The notes under the pieces: generated by a model
Told to the model about the DNA's origin: nothing
Seen by the model: the letters and a program-made list of their open reading frames with translations, nothing else
Databases searched by the model: none
Made by a program: the position numbers and the translations under genes
In this document: positions 38,863-46,115 of the stretch, piece after piece
Layout of the letters: each line of letters opens with the position of its first letter
Position numbering within the stretch: the first letter of the stretch is position 1
DNA from: an uncultured Actinomycetes bacterium
Lineage (GTDB): Bacteria; Actinomycetota; Acidimicrobiia; Acidimicrobiales; Ilumatobacteraceae
Length of the DNA: 47,802 nucleotides
Reading direction: 5' to 3'
NCBI GenBank assembly: GCA_937902105.1
Contig: CALGTP010000693.1
Span: 1-47,802, forward strand

Positions 38863-41474
38863 CCGAAACACGCAATACTCAAACCGATAACCAAGGAGTC
38901 ACGCGAGTAGCCCTTCGAGTCAACGGGCGTGACGTTACGGTGGATTCGTCTCATCCCCATCTTCTTGCCGCCTTACGAGAAGAACTAAATATCACTTCTG
39001 CCAAAGATGGGTGTTCGCCAACTGGCCAATGCGGATGCTGCACCGTGTTGATCGACGGAAAAGTGATCGTCAGTTGTCAGCAATCGCTGACCAAAGTCGC
39101 CGGAAAGACCATCGTCACTTTAGAAGGTCTACCTCTCGAAGAACGAGACTCTTACGCCAATGCTTTTGCTGCTTGCGGGGCTCTGCAATGTGGTTTTTGT
39201 ATTCCTGGAATCGTGATGCGCGCGAAAGGACAAATAGACAAGAAGGGTGCGGCTCTCACAAAGGGAGATATGTCGCGTCATCTTGGAGCAAATCTCTGTC
39301 GGTGCACTGGATATGTCAAGGTCCTAGAGGCAATCGAATCTGTGGCCCTCGGCAAAAATCTCCATCCGCAACAACCCACAGGTATCGGCTCTGGGGGAAT
39401 GAAATATGAAGCCAAAGAATTAGCCCTCGGCGATCGAGGTTACATCGACGACCTGCGCGTCCCCGGAATGCTGCATGCTTCATTAGTCCTCACCGAACAT
39501 GTACGGGCAGACATCAACGGAATTGATACGACGCAAGCGCTCTCTTCGCCCGGAGTTATAGCGGTTTTTACTGCTGCAGATATACCTGGTGAATTAAAGG
39601 TGGGATTGATCTATAAAGACTGGCCGATCATGATCCCCGTCGGTGGTCGAACTAGTTATGCGGGCGATGTTTTGGCAGTAGTCGTGGCTGATACCCGACT
39701 CAACTCTCGTCACGCAACGGCGTTGGTCGATGTCGACTATTCTCCGCTGACACCAATAACAGATGCTGCGACAGCGATTCAGTCGAATGACATCGCTGTT
39801 TGGGGCACGCAGTCGAATGTGCTGAGTCGTAGCGCCTATCAACGTGGAGACGTGGATGCTGCCTTTGCCTCGAGCAAGTTCGTTGTCGATGAGTCATTCA
39901 GCACACAGAGAATTGAACACGCATTTCTGGAACCCGAAAGCACCCTTGCTGTGCCTTCACTCAGCGACGGTGTGCGTCGTCTACATGTCTACTCAGGCGG
40001 TCAAGGAGTGTGGGATGACCGCAATGACATCGCTCGCGTTCTAGGTATCGATCATTCGCACATTACGGTGGAACTTTTGTCAAATGGTGGCGCGTTCGGT
40101 GGCAAGGAGGACATGAGTAATCAAGCCCAAACCGCCTTAGCAGCGTGGCTTCTCGATGTCCCCGTCAAATGCACTTTGTCGCGCGAAGAGTCATTGCTGA
40201 TTCATGCCAAGCGCCATCCCATTGAGATGCGTTACACCGCTGGCTGCGATGCCGAAGGACGTTTGACGGGACTTAAAGTACGCGCTATCGGTGATAGCGG
40301 TGCGTACGCCAGCGTGGGAATGAAAGTCTTGGAACGTATGGCTGGGCACGCTAGTGGTCCCTATGCATTGGACAATATTGATGTGGAGGCCATTGCGGCC
40401 CGCACGAATAATCCCATTTGCGGTGCCTTTCGCGGCTTTGGGGCTAATCAGGCACAATTCGCCATGGAAGGGGTCATGGACCGACTGGCGCATATGGTCG
40501 GCATCTCTGGCTGGGAGATACGCAAACGCAATGTCATTCACCCTGGTTCAATCTGGGGACCCGGACAAATCATGAACGATGGTTGTCTCGGTGCGGATAT
40601 TTGTCTTGATGAAATCAAGCCCTTCTATGACGAAGCAGTCGCCGCTGGGCATGCCGTAGGTCTAGGGCTTGGTCTAAAAAACAGTGGTTTAGGTAATGGA
40701 TTTAAAGAACTGAGTGGAGCGGTCGTTCATTTTCGTAGCGATGGAATTGTTGAAGTGAGACACGGTTGGACCGAGATGGGCCAAGGTATCAATACCGTGG
40801 CGTTACAAGTTGTTGTTCATGAACTCGGCATTGACCCCGAACGGATTCGTGTCATCGTGGACACGACTCGTGAATTGGGTTTTGGTCAGACGACGGGTTC
40901 GCGTGGCACATTGATGGGAGCCGGTGCCGTGAAGGCTGCATGTGAGGCCGCTCGTGCCGCGAATCTGGCTATCGGCGTGGATCACTACGGTGAATATCGA
41001 ATTGATTGGACGCAAAAACTCGGCGAGGTTGAAAACCCTGTCATCCATTCCACTTTTGGATACGCGTCTCAATTGATTGTTCTGGATCGAGAGACTGGAA
41101 AAATCTCTCAGGTTGTGGCAGCCCATGATGTTGGGCGAGCGGTCAACCCCACTCTTTGCGAAGGACAGATTGAAGGTTCAATCCACATGGGTCTTGGTTA
41201 TGCCCTGACAGAGGATTTCCCATCTGATCCTGCCACCGGTTTCCCCACCGTGACGACGTTGCGCGGTCTCGGCATCATCCGCGCCAAAGATATGCCTCCA
41301 GTCAAAGTGATTCTCGTTGAATCCCCTGAGCCCAATGCCCCTTATGGCATCAAGGGAGTCGGTGAAATTGGATTAGTGCCAACGGCAGGTGCCGTCGCTG
41401 CCGCATTGTTTGATTACGACGGTCTATGGCGCACAAAATTGCCGATGCGACCCGCACCCGGAGATGACGATTAG
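38859..41474 (+). CDS. Fused [2Fe-2S]-molybdenum hydroxylase (XdhD/selenium-dependent-XDH-like), no FAD domain
   Basis: 871-aa fusion. Residues 15-165 hold two [2Fe-2S] centres: the ferredoxin-type one at C52, C58, C60/C61 and C73, the second at C111, C114, C147 and C149. Residues 180-871 form the Moco domain with GGAFGGKED, CGAFRGFGANQAQ, the EMGQG Moco-binding loop and catalytic Glu in GIKGVGEIG near the end. The architecture matches the Se-dependent-XDH-like group and E. coli XdhD, which also lack FAD and sit beside ssnA. It should hydroxylate a purine or other N-heterocycle. The FAD subunit at 44776 could serve as electron partner. No Sec codon is evident. Confidence 0.9.
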   Translation: MTETRNTQTDNQGVTRVALRVNGRDVTVDSSHPHLLAALREELNITSAKDGCSPTGQCGCCTVLIDGKVIVSCQQSLTKVAGKTIVTLEGLPLEERDSYANAFAACGALQCGFCIPGIVMRAKGQIDKKGAALTKGDMSRHLGANLCRCTGYVKVLEAIESVALGKNLHPQQPTGIGSGGMKYEAKELALGDRGYIDDLRVPGMLHASLVLTEHVRADINGIDTTQALSSPGVIAVFTAADIPGELKVGLIYKDWPIMIPVGGRTSYAGDVLAVVVADTRLNSRHATALVDVDYSPLTPITDAATAIQSNDIAVWGTQSNVLSRSAYQRGDVDAAFASSKFVVDESFSTQRIEHAFLEPESTLAVPSLSDGVRRLHVYSGGQGVWDDRNDIARVLGIDHSHITVELLSNGGAFGGKEDMSNQAQTALAAWLLDVPVKCTLSREESLLIHAKRHPIEMRYTAGCDAEGRLTGLKVRAIGDSGAYASVGMKVLERMAGHASGPYALDNIDVEAIAARTNNPICGAFRGFGANQAQFAMEGVMDRLAHMVGISGWEIRKRNVIHPGSIWGPGQIMNDGCLGADICLDEIKPFYDEAVAAGHAVGLGLGLKNSGLGNGFKELSGAVVHFRSDGIVEVRHGWTEMGQGINTVALQVVVHELGIDPERIRVIVDTTRELGFGQTTGSRGTLMGAGAVKAACEAARAANLAIGVDHYGEYRIDWTQKLGEVENPVIHSTFGYASQLIVLDRETGKISQVVAAHDVGRAVNPTLCEGQIEGSIHMGLGYALTEDFPSDPATGFPTVTTLRGLGIIRAKDMPPVKVILVESPEPNAPYGIKGVGEIGLVPTAGAVAAALFDYDGLWRTKLPMRPAPGDDD

Positions 41475-41476
41475 CC

Positions 41477-42499
41477 GTGCCCGCAACGACTCCTGGAATG
41501 ATATGTGGGCATTCTCATTTATATTCATCGCTGGCCCGCGGCATGCCTGCTCCCCCCGTTGCGCCGACAGACTTCTTAAGTATTTTGCAACAAGTTTGGT
41601 GGCGACTCGATGTGGCTCTTGATCTAGAGATGATCTATTGGTCCGCCAAGTTGGGTGCCATGGAAGCACTCATGAGCGGCACGACAGGAATCATTGATCA
41701 TCACGAAAGCCCATCGGCAATTGAAGGAAGCCTTGATGTGATTGCCCAAGCCTGCCAGGAAGTCGGTGTACGCGTGCTTTGCTCATATGGAGTCACAGAT
41801 CGTCACGGACCCGATGGCGCGCAACGCGGACTCAGGGAAAACGAGCGCTTTATACGCGCAGGCGGCCATGGCATGGTCGGCGTTCACGCCGCCTTCACCT
41901 GTTCGGATGAACTACTACAACAATCCGCAGGCCTGGCACAAGACCTCGGTGTTGGCGTTCATATACATGTTGCAGAAGGGGTAAACGACAATGACGCTGG
42001 GCACAGATTGGAACACTTAGCCCAAGATGACTGGCTCCTGGTGCACTGCGTTCACCTCGATCGCCAACTCAAGGGAACAATTGCCCACAATCCCCGCAGC
42101 AATATGAATAATGGTGTGGGTTATGCATTTCCAGCGCGTGCCACAAACAAAGTGATTTTAGGAACCGACGGAATCGGAGCTGACATGCTTGAGGAAATGC
42201 GCCTTGCATATGTTGCGGGTCGCTCCCACGATCTCACAATCACTCCGCAAACAGCCCAAGATTGGATTGAGAACTCATATCACTTCATGCCGGAATGCAA
42301 AAGCGATTCCGTGACATGGAATTACGACAGTGTTGAGAGCCCGTGGCATACGGCCTTCACACCGGGGATTCGCGCGCTCGAGATCACATCATCCAACGGA
42401 GAAAAACTTCTCACCAATGGTCGACCCGTGCGCGTTGACCTTGACGAGACACGGGCCAAAGCCGCTGAATCAGCGCAAAAATTATTCGCACTGCTATGA
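41477..42499 (+). CDS. ssnA: SsnA-type amidohydrolase, N-terminally short
   Basis: 340 aa against about 440 for E. coli SsnA. The core aligns by eye: [49 protein letters not shown], the HIHVAEG strand, [13 protein letters not shown] and [18 protein letters not shown]. The metal ligands (HSH at 12-14, HIH, the later His and Asp of GTDG) are present. It lacks the first ~58 residues that build half of the beta-sandwich, and the region after the barrel is shortened. An in-frame TGA at 41465 prevents extension. It starts at a GTG 2 bp after the Mo hydroxylase. Probable deaminase or ring-opening hydrolase of a hydroxylated heterocycle. Confidence 0.85.
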   Translation: MPATTPGMICGHSHLYSSLARGMPAPPVAPTDFLSILQQVWWRLDVALDLEMIYWSAKLGAMEALMSGTTGIIDHHESPSAIEGSLDVIAQACQEVGVRVLCSYGVTDRHGPDGAQRGLRENERFIRAGGHGMVGVHAAFTCSDELLQQSAGLAQDLGVGVHIHVAEGVNDNDAGHRLEHLAQDDWLLVHCVHLDRQLKGTIAHNPRSNMNNGVGYAFPARATNKVILGTDGIGADMLEEMRLAYVAGRSHDLTITPQTAQDWIENSYHFMPECKSDSVTWNYDSVESPWHTAFTPGIRALEITSSNGEKLLTNGRPVRVDLDETRAKAAESAQKLFALL

Positions 42500-42536
42500 G
42501 CAAGTATCTAAAAACTTTCACAACAAAGGTCGGACT

Positions 42537-43544
42537 ATGAAACAATCTGTAGCAATCTATTTACAAGACGCTCATCCCATCCGTGAGGGTATGGCGTTTG
42601 CTCAATACGCCGAGAGTAAGGGCTTCGATGCGGTGTGGCAGGCAGAAAGTCGGTTAGTACGTGAGGCCACGGTACCGATGGCAGCCTTTGCCAGTGTCAC
42701 CGAACGAATAAAGGTCGGTAGTGGCGTCGTAGATTGCTGGAGTAGAAACCCTGCACGACTAGCGGCCACTTTTTCTACCCTGGATGATTTAGCTCCAGGC
42801 CGAGTCATTCTTGGCATAGGAGCATGGTGGGATCCACTGGCGCAAAAAGTCGGTATTGATCGTAGTAAGCCCTTACGAGTCATGCGTGAAATCGTCACTT
42901 CGGTACGCGCCTTGTTACATAACGAAACTGTCACTTTTCACGGGGAATATGTTCATTTAGACGGTGTGGAACTTGATTATGTTTACCAAGACCGGCGACC
43001 TAAAGACGTGCCCATCTATATCGGAGCGACAGGTATGCAGATGATGGAACTTACTGGTGAAATCGCCGACGGTGTCGTACTGAATTATCTCGTCTCACCC
43101 GACTACAACGATCAAGCTTTAGAGGCATTGGCGCGAGGTGCTCACAAAGCGGGTCGCTCGCTTGATGACATCGACCGCCCGCAGTTGGTTGTTTGCAGTG
43201 TCCACGAAGATCGCCAGACCGCACTTGACATGGCCCGCCTGATGGTCACTCAATACCTCGGTCAACAACCGCACATCATGAAAGCTTCAGGTGTTCCACA
43301 ATCCTTACTCGATAAAGTCGCAGAAGTTTTGACCTGGCCTGCCACTCATGAGCAGGTAGAAGCGGCCAGTAAATTGGTCCCCGATGAGATTGTAGAATTA
43401 CTCACTGCGAGCGGAACGCCAGATGAAGCGAGAACAAAAGTCAAGCACTACATCGACCACGGTTGCACTAGCCCAATTTTGTATCCCCTGGGGGACGTCA
43501 CGGCAACAATTGACGCTTTCGCTGATTGGGATCCGAACGCTTAA
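42537..43544 (+). CDS. LLM-class flavin/F420-dependent oxidoreductase
   Basis: 335-aa bacterial-luciferase-fold enzyme related to F420-dependent methylenetetrahydromethanopterin reductase. Family elements are [17 protein letters not shown] near 22, the [13 protein letters not shown] segment, [22 protein letters not shown] and [27 protein letters not shown]. In actinobacteria this branch usually uses F420. It could reduce or oxygenate a ring intermediate. It follows ssnA by 37 bp with an AAAGG ribosome-binding site and closes the operon. Substrate unknown. Confidence 0.88.
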   Translation: MKQSVAIYLQDAHPIREGMAFAQYAESKGFDAVWQAESRLVREATVPMAAFASVTERIKVGSGVVDCWSRNPARLAATFSTLDDLAPGRVILGIGAWWDPLAQKVGIDRSKPLRVMREIVTSVRALLHNETVTFHGEYVHLDGVELDYVYQDRRPKDVPIYIGATGMQMMELTGEIADGVVLNYLVSPDYNDQALEALARGAHKAGRSLDDIDRPQLVVCSVHEDRQTALDMARLMVTQYLGQQPHIMKASGVPQSLLDKVAEVLTWPATHEQVEAASKLVPDEIVELLTASGTPDEARTKVKHYIDHGCTSPILYPLGDVTATIDAFADWDPNA

Positions 43545-43557
43545 AGCCCTACTTGCC

Positions 43558-44316
43558 TCAAGCGTATTTTTTTGACGTCATATTATTGACGGCGCGAGCA
43601 GTCGTTGCCGTAAAGATCATCAGCGGGCCGAGCACAGTCAAAGCAATGAGCAAAGCGGGGACATCGGGCGACGCCAGAGTAGCGAATAAAACTCCGAGCA
43701 CCCAACAAGTGATGGCCGCCATATTCCATGCCCGCCACTGCACGACTCGCACGGGGTGGGCGAATTGAACATTCGTCATCGTCAGGATTGCTAGGACACC
43801 CACGACAACGAGATTCACTGCATGTGGAGTTTCCAACAGCCACAGCGTTGGCACCACCATATTCCACGAGGCCGGATAACCGTGGAACCAGTTCTCATCA
43901 TCCTGTTGATCAGTTCGGCTAAACCACAGGCAGGAGAACAACAACATCGCAGCAATAGCGATCATTCCGGCTCTGTCATGCGGGACCATCTCAAACTGCC
44001 AAAGGAAAGCAGCAGGCACCAAGACACAGGTGACGAAATCAATGACCAAATCCAAGATGTACCCGTCGAATTTCGTCGTCGCCTCCTCAGGCAGTAAGCG
44101 ACGGGCAAGTGGGCCATCAACGCCATCAATGAGTTGGGCGAGAATCAACCAAACAATGGCTAAACGGGCCGATCCATCAAGCACCGCAACCAAGGCCGCC
44201 ATTCCGACCAAAACGCCTGACGCAGTGAAGGCGTGTAAGGCCAATGACAAATCCCGTTTCGGAGAAGGTCCTGTGGCTGAGTTGGTGACCTGTGATGAAT
44301 GACTCTTGTTAAACAC
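43558..44316 (-). CDS. pcs: Phosphatidylcholine synthase-like CDP-alcohol phosphatidyltransferase
   Basis: 252-aa membrane enzyme with about eight helices. The CDP-alcohol motif is complete: D67-G68, A71-R72, G85, D89 and D93. The later FSRTDQQDDENWFHGYPASWNMVV-type segment (about 128-151) matches Pcs enzymes, which condense choline with CDP-diacylglycerol, better than Pgs or Pss. This would give phosphatidylcholine, uncommon in actinobacteria. Start GTG 44316. It interrupts the two catabolic units on the opposite strand and seems unrelated to them. Confidence 0.82.
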   Translation of the reverse strand: MFNKSHSSQVTNSATGPSPKRDLSLALHAFTASGVLVGMAALVAVLDGSARLAIVWLILAQLIDGVDGPLARRLLPEEATTKFDGYILDLVIDFVTCVLVPAAFLWQFEMVPHDRAGMIAIAAMLLFSCLWFSRTDQQDDENWFHGYPASWNMVVPTLWLLETPHAVNLVVVGVLAILTMTNVQFAHPVRVVQWRAWNMAAITCWVLGVLFATLASPDVPALLIALTVLGPLMIFTATTARAVNNMTSKKYA

Positions 44317-44338
44317 TGTGAAAATACCCTACGCCGTT

Positions 44339-44344
44339 TAGCCT
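44339..44344 (+). promoter_or_regulatory. Predicted -10 (TAGCCT), leaderless start of small membrane protein
   Basis: TAGCCT, 7 nt, then GTG at 44352. Confidence 0.35.
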
Positions 44345-44351
44345 TCTAAAG

Positions 44352-44756
44352 GTGTTGAAAGAGAAGTTTTATGTGCAAAAAGCCTGGTTTGGCTTAATCA
44401 TCTTCTGGAGTTTTGTGCGGATCGCCACCGCTGAACTCTATTTCTCCAACTATGGGATCAATATTTGGACTTTCGCGGTGGTTGAAATCGTCTCCTCCCC
44501 GATTCTTGCACGGGCCTCTAGTCGCATGGCGGTCGCCCTGAAGTATCACGAAATTCGCCAATCAATCCTCTGGGGAAGCCTCACTATGGTCTCATTTTCA
44601 GCTCCTGATGTATATCTTCTCACAGCCGGTCGAGGGCTTCCGTGGACCGCCTACGGCATGGTGTTGCTTCTCATGACAATCGCTGGGACAGCCTCTGTGA
44701 TCAAACTCCAACAAAAAGTCTCACTTCAAGCATCATTGAACTGTGACGACGATTAA
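44352..44756 (+). CDS. Small integral membrane protein, unknown function
   Basis: 134 aa, not recognised. Three to four hydrophobic stretches (about 12-28, 38-52, 72-92 and 98-118) with short loops, and an acidic tail CDDD. Start GTG 44352 is supported by the -10 spacing; GTG 44373 behind GAGAAG would give 127 aa. Its stop codon lies inside the 17-bp dyad of the next gene, so transcription through it would cross that operator. The acidic tail and position next to pcs and the Mo hydroxylase unit give no clear role. Confidence 0.65.
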   Translation: MLKEKFYVQKAWFGLIIFWSFVRIATAELYFSNYGINIWTFAVVEIVSSPILARASSRMAVALKYHEIRQSILWGSLTMVSFSAPDVYLLTAGRGLPWTAYGMVLLLMTIAGTASVIKLQQKVSLQASLNCDDD

Positions 44757-44769
44757 CAAATTGTAAACT
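44753..44769 (+). promoter_or_regulatory. 17-bp dyad operator overlapping -10 of second Mo-hydroxylase operon
   Basis: TTAACAAATTGTAAACT. The first 15 bases form a dyad with one mismatched pair around ACAA-A-TTGT. It contains the -10 TAAACT and is exactly 6 nt from the GTG at 44776. It is the twin of 36588-36604. Confidence 0.65.
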
Positions 44770-44775
44770 AATCAC

Positions 44776-45624
44776 GTGCCAGTTTTCAGCCCCACCAGCG
44801 TCGATCAAATGATTGACCTTCTTAGTGAACACCCGAATGCAAGCCTGCTTGCTGGAGGAACAGACCTCATGGTTGAGGTCAATCTCCACGGACGTCAGCC
44901 TCAAACCGTGATCAATCTGCGGCGCGTGGAAGAACTCCACGAATGGTCCTATCGACCCACGCAGCAAAGCATCACTATTGGTTCGGCGGTTCCCTACTCC
45001 GTAATGGAGACCGGCAAGATTGCCGAACTTGTTCCCGCTCTTGCTCAAGCAGCACGAACCGTTGGATCTCCGCAGATTCGGGCAGCAGGCACTTTGGGCG
45101 GAAATCTCGGAACCTGTTCTCCAGCAGGGGATTCGCTTCCCGTCCTATCAGCTCTTAATGCAGTCATTCATCTCATTGGGCCTCAAGGAACACGAGATCT
45201 TCCCTGGGGAGAGTTCATGCTCGGAGTCAAGAAGAACGCTCTTAACTCTGGCGAATTCGTGCACTCCATCACAGTTCCCGTCATACAAGGTTGGCAGGGC
45301 TATGCAAAAGTCGGCACACGCAATGCCATGGTCATCGCCACCGCCTCCGCTTGCCTAGTACGCGATACGGATGAAGGATTGATCTCCATCGCTTTGGGCT
45401 CCGTCGGACCCACAATCATCCGTTGCTCTCAAGCCGAGAGATGGCTGCGCAAAACTACTTCATTGCGTGCCGGGGCGCAGATCAATGCTGATATCGCCGT
45501 CGAATTTGGCCGTCGGGTCTCAGATGAGGCCACACCCATTGATGATCACAGATCAACCGCCGCATATCGCCGACATTGTGTGGCGATCTTGGCTCAACGA
45601 CTCTTAGTGAGGTCCCTAGCATGA
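44776..45624 (+). CDS. Molybdenum hydroxylase FAD-binding subunit (CoxM/XdhB/YgfM-like)
   Basis: 282-aa vanillyl-alcohol-oxidase-fold FAD subunit. FAD contacts are LLAGGTDLMVEV near 24-35 and AAGTLGGNLGTCSPAGDSLP near 104-123. The remainder has the CoxM C-terminal domain pattern. It passes electrons from the FeS subunit to NAD, quinone or oxygen. It starts at a GTG behind the dyad operator and its stop overlaps the FeS-subunit start (ATGA). It may serve this operon's Mo subunit, and perhaps also the FAD-less fused enzyme at 38859. Confidence 0.92.
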   Translation: MPVFSPTSVDQMIDLLSEHPNASLLAGGTDLMVEVNLHGRQPQTVINLRRVEELHEWSYRPTQQSITIGSAVPYSVMETGKIAELVPALAQAARTVGSPQIRAAGTLGGNLGTCSPAGDSLPVLSALNAVIHLIGPQGTRDLPWGEFMLGVKKNALNSGEFVHSITVPVIQGWQGYAKVGTRNAMVIATASACLVRDTDEGLISIALGSVGPTIIRCSQAERWLRKTTSLRAGAQINADIAVEFGRRVSDEATPIDDHRSTAAYRRHCVAILAQRLLVRSLA

Positions 45625-46115
45625 GTGCACAAGAATTAGGTAACGAAATTTACACTTTGAGGGTTAACGGTCAGAGTCATCCAGTTAAAGATGCTTGGAT
45701 CGGTGAAAGTTTGCTCTATGTCTTGCGCGAGCGTCTTGGATTACCAGGAGCTAAAGGAGCCTGCGAACAAGGTGAATGCGGTAGCTGCACAGTTGTCATG
45801 GACTCACAAGCCGTTTGCTCTTGCTTGGTCATGGCCGCCGCCGCCGTTGACACGGAGATACTTACCGTGGAGGGTCTGGGAGAGAATGGCTCTTTAACCG
45901 ATATCCAACAAGCATTTCTCGTTGCCGGCGGAGTGCAATGCGGGTTTTGTACACCTGGATTCATAGTCGCCGTGCACCACTTACTTGACTCCAATCCAGA
46001 ACCCTCTGATGATCAAATTCGCGAATCTTTATCAGGCAATATTTGTCGTTGCACTGGATACGGGCGCATCCTTGAAGCCGTCAAAATTGTGATCTCACAA
46101 AGGGGAACTCGATGA
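45621..46115 (+). CDS. Molybdenum hydroxylase [2Fe-2S] subunit (CoxS/XdhC-like)
   Basis: 164-aa electron-transfer subunit. The plant-ferredoxin-type centre is in CEQGECGSCTV (near 50-60) plus the later CSC pair. The second centre is CGFC near 112 and CRCTG near 149. The ATG at 45621 is favoured because it overlaps the FAD-subunit stop by 4 bp; the upstream 15 codons are coding in another frame. It overlaps the Mo subunit start by 4 bp. Confidence 0.94.
   Translation: MSAQELGNEIYTLRVNGQSHPVKDAWIGESLLYVLRERLGLPGAKGACEQGECGSCTVVMDSQAVCSCLVMAAAAVDTEILTVEGLGENGSLTDIQQAFLVAGGVQCGFCTPGFIVAVHHLLDSNPEPSDDQIRESLSGNICRCTGYGRILEAVKIVISQRGTR

Noticed and set aside
38859-41474. Selenocysteine (in-frame TGA) in the Se-dependent-XDH-like enzyme
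   Set aside because: The frame has no internal TGA. Selenium in this group is a labile cofactor atom and cannot be read from the gene.
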